Made by a program: the position numbers and the translations under genes. A stretch of 64,000 nucleotides of DNA from JASGCP01 sp965263285 (GTDB taxonomy: Bacteria > Bacteroidota > Bacteroidia > Chitinophagales > Chitinophagaceae). The notes beneath the pieces are model-generated. The model saw only the letters and a list, made by a program, of their open reading frames with translations. It was not told where the DNA came from and made no database searches. Of this stretch, positions 40,731-50,449 are shown in pieces. The stretch is from contig CBDHHD010000004.1 in the NCBI GenBank assembly GCA_965263285.1, positions 620,001-684,000 on the forward strand. The letters run 5' to 3'. The first letter of the stretch is position 1, and every line of letters begins with the position of its first letter.

Positions 40731-41678
40731 GTGAATAATCAGTCAATAAGTATTATTGTTCCCATTTATAATGAAGAAAAAAGTATCCCTATCCTTTTAT
40801 CGCAATTAGAAAATATATGTTCATCGTTTGATTATGAAATTATTACTATTAATGATGGATCAAAAGATAATTCTTTTAAAGTTCTTCAAAAATTTGCTCA
40901 AGAAAATAATCGCATTAAGATTATCCATTTTAAAAGAAACCAAGGGCAAACAGCCGCTATTAATGCGGGAATACAACATGCATCAAAAGAAGTATTCGTT
41001 TTTATAGATAGTGACCTAGAAAATAATCCTAATGACATCCCCATACTATTAAAAAAATTAAATGACGGATATGATGTTGTTTCAGGATGGAGAAAAAATC
41101 GTTGGCAAAAAGAATTCTTTACTCGTAAATTACCTTCAACCTTAGCTAATCGATTAATCTCTTTTGTTTCAGGCGTTCCTTTGCACGATTATGGATGTAC
41201 TTTAAAAGCATATAGAAAAGAAGTAATTGAAAATGTACTATTATACGGTGAAATGCATAGGTTTATTCCTATCTTTTGCAAATGGCAGGGTGGAGAAGTA
41301 GCTGAAGTAGAAGTGGATTATCGCCCACGGCAATTTGGCAAAAGCAATTATGGCATATCTCGTACTTTTAAAGTGCTTTTAGACTTGGTACTTATAAAAT
41401 TTTTAGATAAATATATGAACAAACCTATGCATTTTTTTGGAGGTATTGGTTTAATATCTTTCTTATTTAGTGGTTTAAGTGCAGGTTTAGCAATATATTT
41501 CAAAATAACAGGGGAAAAAGACTTTGTTCAAAGTCCCTTGCCACTTATTTGTATGATATTTTTTATAATTGGTATCTTATTTATACTAATGGGAATTATT
41601 GCTGAAATACTTATGCGCACTTATTACGAATCACAGAAAAAAAAATCTTATTCTTTTTTTAAGAAAATAAATTTTTAA
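40731..41678 (+). CDS. Family 2 glycosyltransferase, GtrB/DPM1-like
   Basis: 315 aa. The N-terminal GT-A domain (about 1-230) has SIIVPIYNEEKSIPILLSQL, DYEIITINDGSKDNSFKVLQ, NQGQTAAINAGIQHA and the DxD-type FIDSDLENNPNDIP. GCTLKAYRKEV and RPRQFGKSNYGISRTFKVLLDLVLIKFL complete the DPM1/GtrB pattern. Two membrane spans follow (about 233-255 and 270-295). Such enzymes put a sugar on polyprenyl phosphate at the inner membrane; the lipid-linked sugar is the donor used by GT-C proteins, which fits the four polytopic proteins just upstream. GTG start, 38 bp after a strong promoter. Confidence 0.88.
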   Translation: MNNQSISIIVPIYNEEKSIPILLSQLENICSSFDYEIITINDGSKDNSFKVLQKFAQENNRIKIIHFKRNQGQTAAINAGIQHASKEVFVFIDSDLENNPNDIPILLKKLNDGYDVVSGWRKNRWQKEFFTRKLPSTLANRLISFVSGVPLHDYGCTLKAYRKEVIENVLLYGEMHRFIPIFCKWQGGEVAEVEVDYRPRQFGKSNYGISRTFKVLLDLVLIKFLDKYMNKPMHFFGGIGLISFLFSGLSAGLAIYFKITGEKDFVQSPLPLICMIFFIIGILFILMGIIAEILMRTYYESQKKKSYSFFKKINF

Positions 41679-41682
41679 TAAT

Positions 41683-42246
41683 ATGAAAAAATTAAATTTA
41701 GGTTGTGGCATTGATTATAAAGAAGGATTTATAAATGTAGATTTTCATGATCACATAAAAGTTGACAAAATAATGAATCTAAATTTCATTCCATACGATT
41801 TAGAAGCTAATAGCTTTGATTACATCTATGCTTCTCATGTGCTTGAACATCTAAACGACCCCTTTACTATTATGAAAGAATTACATAGAATATTAAAAAC
41901 AAATGGCACCTTACACATTAAAGTGCCTCATTTTAGTAGAGGTTTTACACACTCGGAACATAAGGCAGGGTTTGATGTTAATTTTCCTTACTATTTTAAT
42001 CCTCATTTTACAAAATCAGGTTATTTTGGAGTTACATTTGAATTAAAAAAAATGAGACTACACTATTTCGCTTTCTTCCATTTGTTACCATATTTGGGCG
42101 TTTCAAAAATAACTATTTTCTTTATGAAGATTTTAAATAGAATTATTAATTTTTTTGCCAACTTAAGTCCTAATCTTTGTAGTAGATTATGGTGCTTTTG
42201 GGTAGGGGGATTTGAAGAAATAGAGTTTATATTTGTTAAAAAATAA
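41683..42246 (+). CDS. SAM-dependent methyltransferase (class I)
   Basis: 187 aa with MKKLNLGCGIDYKEGFINVD (SAM-binding loop and the acidic ribose-binding residue), FDYIYASHVLEHLNDPFTIMKELHRILKTNGTLHIKVPHF, the UbiE/DUF-type methyltransferase core. A C-terminal hydrophobic patch (VSKITIFFMKILNRIINFFA) may touch the membrane. The substrate is probably a glycan or lipid intermediate, inferred from the operon only. Starts 4 bp after the GT2 gene and ends 7 bp before the true start of the AsnB-type gene. Confidence 0.82.
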   Translation: MKKLNLGCGIDYKEGFINVDFHDHIKVDKIMNLNFIPYDLEANSFDYIYASHVLEHLNDPFTIMKELHRILKTNGTLHIKVPHFSRGFTHSEHKAGFDVNFPYYFNPHFTKSGYFGVTFELKKMRLHYFAFFHLLPYLGVSKITIFFMKILNRIINFFANLSPNLCSRLWCFWVGGFEEIEFIFVKK

Positions 42247-42253
42247 ATACAAC

Positions 42254-44113
42254 ATGTGTGGCATCAGTGGTTTTATAGGTTGGGGAAATAAAGATGTAGG
42301 AGAAAAAATGATTGCATGTATCAAACATAGGGGACCTGATTTTAAAACAACCTATCAACGAGATAACCTTTGTTTTGGACATGCTCGTTTAAGCATTATA
42401 GATACAAGTAGTTGCGCTAATCAACCCATGCTCAATAAAGAACAATCTATTGCACTTACCTTTAACGGAGAAATATATAATTACATAGAACTCCGAAATA
42501 TGTTGCAAAACCAGTACCATCGTGAATTTACCACTCAATCAGATACAGAGGTATTATTACAATTGTATGAAGTGTTTGGAATTAACCTATTAGACAAAAT
42601 AAATGGCATGTTTGCTTTTGCCATTTATAATTTTAATACTAAGCAATTATTTATTGCTCGTGATAGAATGGGCAAAAAACCTTTATACTATACGCATCTT
42701 GAAAAAACATTTATTTTTGCCTCCGAAATAAGTGCTATAATAGCTCATCCACTAGTCCCCAAAGAGCTTAACTTTGATGCCATTAACCAATATTTAACCT
42801 TTGATTATATTCCCACACCCCATAGCTTATATAAAAACATATTCAAATTAGAACCTGCACATTATATTTTATTTCAAGACAATCAAATTATTAAAGAAAG
42901 ATATTGGCATTATCAATTCGACCAAAACAGATCTATTACCTTTAATGATGCTATAAGTACTTTAGACAGTTTACTTAATAAAGCTACAAAGTCAAGGCTC
43001 ATGAGTGATGTACCGTTAGGAGTTTTTTTAAGTGGCGGATTAGATAGCTCTACCATTGCTTATTATGCACAAAAAAATACCAATCAAAAAATAAAAACCT
43101 TTTCCATTGGTTTTAATGAAAAGTCTTACGACGAAAAAGAGTATGCTCAGCAAGTAGCCAATCATTTACATACCGATCACCATTTTAGTATATTAACCCC
43201 TCAAAAAACATTACAGCTAATAGATGAAGTATTTGCAAAATTAGATGAACCCTTTGCAGATGCTTCTATTATTCCTACATATTATTTATCTCAATTTACA
43301 AGACAACAAGTAACGGTTGCTTTGGGAGGTGATGGAAGTGATGAACTTTTAGCCGGATATCCTACCTTTCTTTCGGATAAAACAAAATTTTTATTACAAT
43401 ATTTACCACCTAATATTATTCAACTTTTAATTAAAATCTCTTCTGTAGTTTTAAAACCAAGTGACAAAAATATTAGTTTAGATTTTAAAATTAATCAATA
43501 TTTAAGAGGTTTTTGCGGAAATAGAAATGAGATTCATCAATTATGGTTAGGCAGTTTTTTACCTACTGAAAAAAAAGCCTTATGGCTACCTGCTATATAT
43601 GAGCAATTAAATGACAAAAGGGGTATGCATTCTATTTCTTTACATTTTAATGAAGCTCATTCTATTAATAGCCATTGGCATCGTATTATATATTACTATT
43701 GTCAAACATATTTATTAGATGATATTTTATTTAAGGTAGATAGAGCAAGTATGTATAATAGTTTAGAGGTAAGAGCTCCTTTTCTAGACAGAGAAGTAGT
43801 AGAATTCATCAACACACTACCTCGCGAATATAAGCTAAAAGGATGGAATGGAAAATACATTCTAAAATCACTTATGAAAGACAAATTACCTCCTCATATT
43901 ATCAATAGACCTAAAAAGGGATTTGGTATCCCTCTTTCTAAATGGATTAAAGACGATTTAAAAAACGAAATAAAGTCTGTTTTGTTACATACAGATAGTA
44001 TATTTGAAAAAAAAATAATAGATAAAATTTTACAAGAGCATTTAAATGGGAGAAAAAACAACCGTAAATTAATTTGGAATCTTTATTGTTTAAAAAGAGT
44101 ACTATTAGCCTAA
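42254..44113 (+). CDS. asnB: Asparagine synthase (glutamine-hydrolysing) family amidotransferase
   Basis: 619 aa, two domains. Class II glutaminase (2-200) with the N-terminal nucleophile Cys2: the start must be ATG 42254 giving MCGISGFIGWG, because the longer frame from 42233 would bury the catalytic cysteine. RGPDF, ARLSIID, FNGEIYNYIELR and SDTEVLLQLYE follow. The synthetase domain has the PP-loop GVFLSGGLDSSTIAYYA, GLGGDGSDELLAGYP-type stretch (ALGGDGSDELLAGYP) and VDRASMYNSLEVRAPFLD. It could make asparagine, but genes of this family in surface-glycan operons often amidate uronic acids, which would fit the nearby epimerase and ugd. Confidence 0.88.
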   Translation: MCGISGFIGWGNKDVGEKMIACIKHRGPDFKTTYQRDNLCFGHARLSIIDTSSCANQPMLNKEQSIALTFNGEIYNYIELRNMLQNQYHREFTTQSDTEVLLQLYEVFGINLLDKINGMFAFAIYNFNTKQLFIARDRMGKKPLYYTHLEKTFIFASEISAIIAHPLVPKELNFDAINQYLTFDYIPTPHSLYKNIFKLEPAHYILFQDNQIIKERYWHYQFDQNRSITFNDAISTLDSLLNKATKSRLMSDVPLGVFLSGGLDSSTIAYYAQKNTNQKIKTFSIGFNEKSYDEKEYAQQVANHLHTDHHFSILTPQKTLQLIDEVFAKLDEPFADASIIPTYYLSQFTRQQVTVALGGDGSDELLAGYPTFLSDKTKFLLQYLPPNIIQLLIKISSVVLKPSDKNISLDFKINQYLRGFCGNRNEIHQLWLGSFLPTEKKALWLPAIYEQLNDKRGMHSISLHFNEAHSINSHWHRIIYYYCQTYLLDDILFKVDRASMYNSLEVRAPFLDREVVEFINTLPREYKLKGWNGKYILKSLMKDKLPPHIINRPKKGFGIPLSKWIKDDLKNEIKSVLLHTDSIFEKKIIDKILQEHLNGRKNNRKLIWNLYCLKRVLLA

Positions 44114-44139
44114 TTTTTACTTAGTAAATATAATGTCTC

Positions 44140-45102
44140 ATGAACAAAATATTAGTTACTGGATGTGCAGGTTTTATTGGTTCTAGTTTAATTGATGCCC
44201 TAATACTTAAATTTCCCAATACACATATTATTGGAATAGATAATTTTGATATATTCTACAATAAAACTATTAAAATTAATAATATGCAAGGGTTTATAAA
44301 TCATCCTCATTTTTCTTTTCAAGAGTTAGATTTAACCCTTTCTCAATCATTTGCAAAACTACCCAAAGTAGATATCGTTATTCATTTAGCAGCTAAAGCC
44401 GGAGTAAGACCATCTATTGCATATCCCAAACAATATATAGAATCAAATATTATCGCTACTCAAAACATCTTAAATTGGATAAAAAACGAAAACATAAAAA
44501 AATATATATTTGCTTCCTCTTCATCTGTATATGGGAATAATAAAAATATCCCATTTAGTGAATTAGATAATGTAGATTATCCCATATCTCCTTATGCTTT
44601 TACTAAAAAATCTTGTGAACTATTAAATTATACTTATTTTCACTTATATCATATAGACTGTATTAACTTAAGATTTTTTACTGTATATGGACCAAGGCAA
44701 AGACCAGATTTGGCTATTCACAAATTTGTTCAACAAATATTAAGCAATGAAGTAATTGAAGTTTTTGGAGATGGTTCTACTTCTCGAGATTATACTTATA
44801 TTTCAGATATCGTAGAGGGTATTTTGTCTGCCATTCATTATGTCATAAACAATAATAATATTTATGAAATTATCAACTTAGGCAACAACTGCCCCATAAA
44901 ACTTATGAAGCTCATTAAACTAATTGAACAGTATCTTCAAATAAAAGCAAAGTTAAAGTTTAAACCTCTTCAAGATGGTGATGTAAATATTACTTATGCT
45001 AATATAGATAAAGCAATGAATCTTTTATCTTATAATCCTAAAATATCAATAGAAGAAGGAATTAAAAAATTTATATTGTGGGTTAAAATAATGAAAAATT
45101 AA
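44140..45102 (+). CDS. NAD-dependent sugar-nucleotide epimerase/dehydratase (UDP-glucuronate 4-epimerase-like)
   Basis: 320-aa extended short-chain dehydrogenase. Seen: ILVTGCAGFIGSSLIDALI (NAD loop), GIDNFDIFYN, VIHLAAKAGVRPSIAYPKQYIESN, FASSSSVYGNN, and catalytic YAFTKKS (YxxxK). The substrate side reads LRFFTVYGPRQRPDLAIHKF, as in CapI-type UDP-glucuronate epimerases, and GDGSTSRDYTYISDIVEGI. UDP-glucuronate from Ugd (23669) is a plausible substrate, by inference. In the same direction as the AsnB-type gene, 26 bp downstream. Confidence 0.87.
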   Translation: MNKILVTGCAGFIGSSLIDALILKFPNTHIIGIDNFDIFYNKTIKINNMQGFINHPHFSFQELDLTLSQSFAKLPKVDIVIHLAAKAGVRPSIAYPKQYIESNIIATQNILNWIKNENIKKYIFASSSSVYGNNKNIPFSELDNVDYPISPYAFTKKSCELLNYTYFHLYHIDCINLRFFTVYGPRQRPDLAIHKFVQQILSNEVIEVFGDGSTSRDYTYISDIVEGILSAIHYVINNNNIYEIINLGNNCPIKLMKLIKLIEQYLQIKAKLKFKPLQDGDVNITYANIDKAMNLLSYNPKISIEEGIKKFILWVKIMKN

Positions 45103-45150
45103 GACTTAAATATTACAATTACAAATATAAAATCTTTTTAAATATTTTTT

Positions 45151-45885
45151 ATGAACAATAGCACGGGCTTTTCTAATATTCAATATCAAAAAATTTATGA
45201 TAGCAATATGCAATATCATTATTGGAATTTATATCGCAATAGATTTATTTATAAAACTATCAAAAAGTTTAATATAAATGATATTTTAGATATTGGTTGT
45301 GGCAGAGGAATAGTCACTAATTATTTGCACAAAAAAAACATTCAAATTCAAGGTGTTGAAATTGGAGATAATACTAAAATAGAAGGAAGCAATGTTTTTA
45401 TTAAGTATAATACTAATGCTTTTGATATGGATAGCCAATTGTCAATTGAAGCCATTAGTTTATTTGATGTTATTGAACATATTGAGTATCCTATTGAATT
45501 TTTAAATGGATTAATAGCACATTTCGTGAATGTAAAATACATAATTATCACAATTCCTGCAGAAGTTGAATTATGGACAAACTTCGATGTTTTTTATGGT
45601 CATTTCAAACGTTACAATTTTAAGTCTATTGATATGGATTTTAAAAAATGTTCTGCTAATATAATTTATAAAAAAAAATTTTTTATTGCTTTATACTTTT
45701 TTATTTTAATATATAAAAAAATTTTTTATAAAAGAAAAACTGATTATTCTTCAATTAAAAATATTTCTTGGGCATTAAAGATAATACATAAAATTTTGTC
45801 TTTTTTATTTGAAATAACAGATCTACTTTTTAGAAATTTATTTAAAGGGTCTTCAATTATATTAATATTAAAAGTCAATCATTAA
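45151..45885 (+). CDS. SAM-dependent methyltransferase (class I)
   Basis: 244 aa. DILDIGCGRGIVTNYLHKKNIQIQGVEIG is the SAM-binding region, and ISLFDVIEHIEYPIEFLNGLIAHF the post-motif segment of the UbiG-like methyltransferases; NVKYIIITIPAEVELWTNFDVFYGHFKRYNF is typical of glycan-cluster members. The C-terminus is hydrophobic and lysine rich (FFIALYFFILIYKKIFYK), suggesting membrane contact. It is AT-richer than its neighbours. The substrate is unknown. Confidence 0.78.
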   Translation: MNNSTGFSNIQYQKIYDSNMQYHYWNLYRNRFIYKTIKKFNINDILDIGCGRGIVTNYLHKKNIQIQGVEIGDNTKIEGSNVFIKYNTNAFDMDSQLSIEAISLFDVIEHIEYPIEFLNGLIAHFVNVKYIIITIPAEVELWTNFDVFYGHFKRYNFKSIDMDFKKCSANIIYKKKFFIALYFFILIYKKIFYKRKTDYSSIKNISWALKIIHKILSFLFEITDLLFRNLFKGSSIILILKVNH

Positions 45886-45926
45886 TAACCATTTAGGCTC
45901 TATCTTTTTATTACATTATTTTTTTT

Positions 45927-47648
45927 ATGGTAAAAAAACAAAAAATTATTCTATTTATATTCAGCATATTTTCATTTGTTAATTGTTCAAAAAAATATAA
46001 TATAGAGAAAATAGCCGGGTTTGAGTTTAATGCTAATACAACTATTCAATCTATTCTTGCTACCAATAACTATCCTATAAATGGACCCGGTCAATGGACT
46101 GTAAAACAAGCACAAGAATGGTATGCGTTACAACCTTTTATAATAGGTTGTAACTACACACCTGCTTATGCAGATAACGAAATTGAATTTTGGCAAACAA
46201 GTACCTTTAATATAAATGCCATTAACAATGAATTAAATTTATGCAATAAAATTGGCATCAACACAGTTAGAGTATTCTTACATTTTTTATTATGGCAAGA
46301 AGATAGTGTAGGGTTTAAACAAAGAATCAATTCTTTCCTATCAGTAGCTAGTAAAAATAATATTAGAACCATATTTGTGCTCTTTGATGATTGCTGGAAA
46401 ACAACAGTAGCTTTAGGACCTCAGCCAGAACCTATTCCATGTATTCATAACTCTCAATGGGTACAATCGCCTGGAAACAATTTGCAAGATTCTTTTTCAA
46501 ATTTTCAAATTTTATTAAGATATGCATGCGATATTATCTATTCATTTAAGAACGATCCCCGTATTTTAGCTTGGGATCTATACAATGAATTAGGTTGCTC
46601 TGCTCCTATTGCAGTTGGAGATTCAGGAGATTTACGATTGATGGAAGCTACTTATATATTAGGTAGATCTATTCGCCCTTCGCAACCCCTGATGGTTTGC
46701 TATCTTTCAAATGTCCCTGCTGGAGATCCTTTTAATTGGGAAACCCAAGCCTGTGATGTTTTTTCTTTTCACTATTATGCCGACTATTTAAACACTTTCA
46801 ACATTGTAAATCAATGTAAATCATTAAGTGGGGGACGACCCATTATTTGTACAGAATACATGGCTCGCACACTACATTCTACTTTTCAATGGATTACACC
46901 TTTTTTTAAAGAAAACCATATAGGCGCCATTAACTGGGGATGTGTAGCAGGAAGAACCCAAACATATATTCCTTGGAGCGAGGGTTGCGGACTACCCTGG
47001 TTTCATGATATTTTTAATGCTGATGGTACTTCCCATGTTCCTGAAGAAACAAATATTCTATACGCTTTATCCAATTCTCCCTATTATGACGCCTCTAATG
47101 AAATAGATATTATACCCACTGCAGATAAAGATATCAACGCTTTATGGTATTATACAACAAATACACCTAATGCTACTTTTCTGAATAACTATTACAATTC
47201 TATTTCTAATTATACATTTAATCAAACTACTTTTACACAAGCTACACAAAATATGATAATAGGCAAGGCAGGATTCGGCAATATGAACAACCCTAATCTA
47301 CCCTACTTGCCCGATATATATATACGAACTAATTGGGCTACAAACAATACAGATATCTATCTATTGAGAAACGCAATAATACCAAATAACATACCTATAG
47401 AAGCTATACAAAACATGTATCTCCGATTATTCCATAACGACGCAGCTACTGTGTATATAAATGGTTATAAAATAATTGACGAGAACAGCTACCCTACTTA
47501 TAATAACAACTATATATTATACAAGCTCCCTTATACGATTATTAGTAATTTAAAACCAGGCTCTAATATAACAATGGCTATTCATTGCAAAAATATTTCA
47601 GGTAATCCATATATAGATGCTGGGTTAATTGGATACATCAACAACTAA
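45927..47648 (+). CDS. Lipoprotein glycoside hydrolase (GH5/cellulase-like)
   Basis: 573 aa. A lipoprotein signal (IILFIFSIFSFVNC, cysteine about residue 20) places it at the envelope. The TIM-barrel part (about 60-390) contains NKIGINTVRVFLHFLLWQED, ILAWDLYNELGCSAP with the presumed acid/base Glu after Asn, FSFHYYADYLN, and PIICTEYMART with the presumed nucleophile Glu, the arrangement of clan GH-A (GH5-like) enzymes. The C-terminal ~180 residues look like a beta-sandwich (AATVYINGYKIIDENSYP), perhaps carbohydrate binding. It may trim the glycan built by this region. It converges with the next gene (9 bp between stops). Confidence 0.82.
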   Translation: MVKKQKIILFIFSIFSFVNCSKKYNIEKIAGFEFNANTTIQSILATNNYPINGPGQWTVKQAQEWYALQPFIIGCNYTPAYADNEIEFWQTSTFNINAINNELNLCNKIGINTVRVFLHFLLWQEDSVGFKQRINSFLSVASKNNIRTIFVLFDDCWKTTVALGPQPEPIPCIHNSQWVQSPGNNLQDSFSNFQILLRYACDIIYSFKNDPRILAWDLYNELGCSAPIAVGDSGDLRLMEATYILGRSIRPSQPLMVCYLSNVPAGDPFNWETQACDVFSFHYYADYLNTFNIVNQCKSLSGGRPIICTEYMARTLHSTFQWITPFFKENHIGAINWGCVAGRTQTYIPWSEGCGLPWFHDIFNADGTSHVPEETNILYALSNSPYYDASNEIDIIPTADKDINALWYYTTNTPNATFLNNYYNSISNYTFNQTTFTQATQNMIIGKAGFGNMNNPNLPYLPDIYIRTNWATNNTDIYLLRNAIIPNNIPIEAIQNMYLRLFHNDAATVYINGYKIIDENSYPTYNNNYILYKLPYTIISNLKPGSNITMAIHCKNISGNPYIDAGLIGYINN

Positions 47649-47657
47649 CTTAACTTA

Positions 47658-49640
47658 CTACCTATACAACATGTCATGGTACGGAATATGCTTATATAGC
47701 CAACTACTATCAAGAGAGAAATTATATAAACTTGTATCAAAATAACCTCTTTCTACTTCAAACAAAGGATGTGAAAAAAAATGATACTTTAAAAATCCCT
47801 TAGATGCATTAATTCCCCATACTGGATCTCCCCTTTTCATCGCAGCAGCAACTATTGCGGATGATCCATGCTCAAAGGTCATATATTTATTATTGTCAAG
47901 AAATGGATTATTAATACTGTCTTGATATAAAGTTACACCTTTGTCTTCCAGCATAATTGGTAAACTATAATAAATATAAGTACGCACATGAACCGGTACT
48001 TTTCTTTCCATATATTTATTATATATATAATCTATTTTATTTATCATATCTTTAGTATCATAATAAGAAATAAAATATACTTGTAAGCTTGCAAAGAAGA
48101 TGGTAACAAACAATAGAATACTAGCGAATGTTACATACCCTTTAGCAATTATTTTAAAATTAAAGGATGATGGATAAACTAAACTAAACATGATTATAAT
48201 AGGCAATAACCATGCTTGAGGGACATATCTATAATAATAATTCATAGGAACCATTAATACCGTAATTAAAACAAATAAAAAAACAAAAAATAAAACTTGC
48301 TGTATTCTATCTTTCCTATTTTTAAACACATGATACACATAAAAACAAAATCCAACAATTAAAATTCCCCCATAAAAAGGACCAAATCCGCCAGTTATAG
48401 AATCCCAACCAGATAATATCAACTCCCTCACTGTAAATAAAAATGGCAACTTAAAGGATGGATACCAAATCATTGGATTACCAAAAGCGTTATCAAAAAA
48501 TTCTGTTCTTATAAATAAACTATACAAAAAGCGAATAATGTAATTATGTTCTTTAGCTATTAATAAATTATTATAAAAATCTAGTAAATCAGCTGGGTGA
48601 TGTCCACCCATAGCAGGATAAAAAATATTGCCTTCTGTTAATACATTGTTAACATAAGGATGAAAGCCCCAAAGAACAACAGATAGAATAGATACAATGA
48701 TACTTATTAATAAAAAAGTTAAAAAAAAAGTTATTTTTTTATAATAAAGAACCAAACAAACTAAAAAAATGAAAAACACCCCAAAAAATATCAGTAAACC
48801 TGAGAATTTTATATTAATCAATATAGATAAAACAGCAACCAACAAAAAATAGTGATACATTTTAGGCAAAATAGCATACCATAAATACACAATAAGAATG
48901 GATAGCATATAATAATATAAAGCAGGCTCTACCATAAAATCAAATAACATTTGAAGTCCAAGTGTATTAGCAGTAAATAAAATAGAAAATAAAAAAATAT
49001 ATATTAATTTAAGTGTATTAAATTGGGATAAAAAACTAAATATTAATGAGAAGCAAGCAACCAACATAAGTATATTTATCACCTTTGATTCCTGAAAATT
49101 ATTAGTAAAAATATAAAAGTTTGCACATAATATTTCAGTTGCACTAGGCATATGTTCTACAGCATTAGTATTTGTTGCATCATCTATATTCCTCATACCA
49201 CCAAATAATTTACCATGTGCTAAAAAATTATGAAAGGACTCATAATCTGGGTTCCACCCATGCTTAAAACAAACAAGTTTAATTGTATGATACCAATTGC
49301 CATCAACATATAAATTATACAAAATAGAATTCAAGAAAATACCTATTAAAGTAATTATTACAAATAGAACAACAACAAAAACTATTTGTTTTTTTGTAAT
49401 AAACAATTCCTTACTCAAATAAGTAATGCTTGCAATAGCTATTATAAAGGCTATTATAATATTATAACGAAACAAAGGAAGGTGTATTGCCCATTCACAA
49501 GTAGTTAAGATATATGATGCTCCGAGAAAAACAAAAATAAAAATAGCTAATGATAGTAAGAAAGAAGCTACTTTACTCCTCGTTGTAGGGTGGCTCATAT
49601 CCATACCAAACTGTAAATTATTTTGCATAAGTTTCAACAA
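47658..49640 (-). CDS. Large polytopic membrane protein, possible glycosyltransferase
   Basis: 660 aa with about a dozen hydrophobic segments and a soluble C-terminal domain of about 130 residues (KMINKIDYIYNKYMERKVPVHVRTYIYY onward). The first large outward loop holds ILYNLYVDGNWYHTIKLVCFKHGWNPDYESF, with aspartates placed as in GT-C enzymes, and later LTEGNIFYPAMGGHHPADLL. The overall plan resembles PMT/GT39-type transferases, but no diagnostic motif is clear. Two adjacent ATGs (49640 and 4 codons on, MQNNLQFG) are both possible starts. It is transcribed toward the glycosidase gene. Confidence 0.65.
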   Translation of the reverse strand: MLKLMQNNLQFGMDMSHPTTRSKVASFLLSLAIFIFVFLGASYILTTCEWAIHLPLFRYNIIIAFIIAIASITYLSKELFITKKQIVFVVVLFVIITLIGIFLNSILYNLYVDGNWYHTIKLVCFKHGWNPDYESFHNFLAHGKLFGGMRNIDDATNTNAVEHMPSATEILCANFYIFTNNFQESKVINILMLVACFSLIFSFLSQFNTLKLIYIFLFSILFTANTLGLQMLFDFMVEPALYYYMLSILIVYLWYAILPKMYHYFLLVAVLSILINIKFSGLLIFFGVFFIFLVCLVLYYKKITFFLTFLLISIIVSILSVVLWGFHPYVNNVLTEGNIFYPAMGGHHPADLLDFYNNLLIAKEHNYIIRFLYSLFIRTEFFDNAFGNPMIWYPSFKLPFLFTVRELILSGWDSITGGFGPFYGGILIVGFCFYVYHVFKNRKDRIQQVLFFVFLFVLITVLMVPMNYYYRYVPQAWLLPIIIMFSLVYPSSFNFKIIAKGYVTFASILLFVTIFFASLQVYFISYYDTKDMINKIDYIYNKYMERKVPVHVRTYIYYSLPIMLEDKGVTLYQDSINNPFLDNNKYMTFEHGSSAIVAAAMKRGDPVWGINASKGFLKYHFFSHPLFEVERGYFDTSLYNFSLDSSWLYKHIPYHDMLYR

Positions 49641-49743
49641 TTTTTAAATATTATATTGCAAAAATAATGCATTATCCCAACTTGGCAAACAACATTACGC
49701 AAATGATTGACAGTAAAACGTTTGCGTAATTACAACTCGTTTT

Positions 49744-49905
49744 TTAGGGACTGCATCTTCGTCTTGTGTAATAGGGGGCAGGTTTGTATTTGGTGGCGGA
49801 ATAGATGGCTTGTGCCTCTACTATTGGTCTTGTACATTGACGAATAATGACTGTTTTTTTATTTGCATTTTGTGCGACAGAAGTGATGATTTTTTGTGTA
49901 TTCAT
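49744..49905 (-). CDS. Doubtful 53-aa open frame
   Basis: ATG 49905 to TAA 49744. The product is MNTQKIITSVAQNANKKTVI and continues basic and Tyr/Pro-rich (IYSATKYKPAPYYTRRR). I do not recognise it. It lies in an otherwise empty 0.8-kb gap near a repeated GTCATGTTTCACAAGGTTGTTG motif (49972) also seen at 36138 and 58707. It may be a remnant. Confidence 0.25.
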   Translation of the reverse strand: MNTQKIITSVAQNANKKTVIIRQCTRPIVEAQAIYSATKYKPAPYYTRRRCSP

Positions 49906-50325
49906 TATTCTGACAATGTTTTTCCAATCGTGTTGGATACCATGCTATTTAAGTTTATATCTAATAGTAGATGTCATGTTTCACAAGGTTGTTGATAAAA
50001 ATAGATTGTTTCTACATGCAAATTTAGGAATTTATTTGGCTAAATCCTTTTTTTAGGTGCTGGAAGATTATTTGTTTTTTTTGTAATTACTCATAATAAT
50101 TTAGTATTTATTTTTTATATCTTTTTTCTTTCTTTTGCCTTGATACAATAGAAAGAAGACTGCAGATAAAGCGCTATTGTCTTACTTATTTTGATGTATT
50201 AACTTGGTCAGTCTTTGAGATATTTTTAATGTTAGCAGGCACATTAAAAAAATATAAATGTACTACCCCAAACATTAGTTAGCCTTCTGCATGCTCATTA
50301 ACAATAAATCCTCCGCTTCAGTATA
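49906..50325. repeat. Gap with core left-end fragment
   Basis: Contains GTCATGTTTCACAAGGTTGTTG (about 49972-49993), then a core left-end fragment from 50038 (ggctaaatcctttttttagg) through a damaged TTTCTTTCTTTTG hairpin to CTGCAGATAAAGCGC at about 50173. After that comes unassigned sequence up to the hsdR stub. Confidence 0.6.
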
Positions 50326-50448
50326 TTACCTTTCGGGATGTTCCCCATCAAAAGAAATTCTCAAACCATTTAGATAATGATACTCCAGCCTTTGTAAATA
50401 ACCTAAAGCAATTTCTTCTATTTCATTTTCGGTGATGCTGTTTCTCAT
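50326..50448 (-). pseudogene. hsdR: N-terminal stub of type I restriction subunit HsdR
   Basis: A 40-codon frame starts 1 bp after the PIN gene stop and reads MRNSITENEIEEIALGYLQR, then LEYHYLNGLRISFDGEHPER before a TAA. The ENEIExxAL...LxxLxYxYxxGxxIxxDGExPER pattern is the start of type I HsdR proteins, which are around 1000 aa. Sequence beyond the stop still reads in frame for 16 codons (YTEAEDLLLMSMQKAN) but no longer resembles HsdR, so most of the gene has been deleted. The spacing implies that it was the last gene of the DUF4325-PIN operon. Confidence 0.7.
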
Positions 50449-50449
50449 A

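Noticed and set aside
42233..42253. Upstream ATG of the AsnB-type gene at 42233
   Set aside because: It overlaps the preceding methyltransferase gene and would leave the catalytic cysteine internal; the MCGISG start at 42254 is required for class II glutaminase activity.
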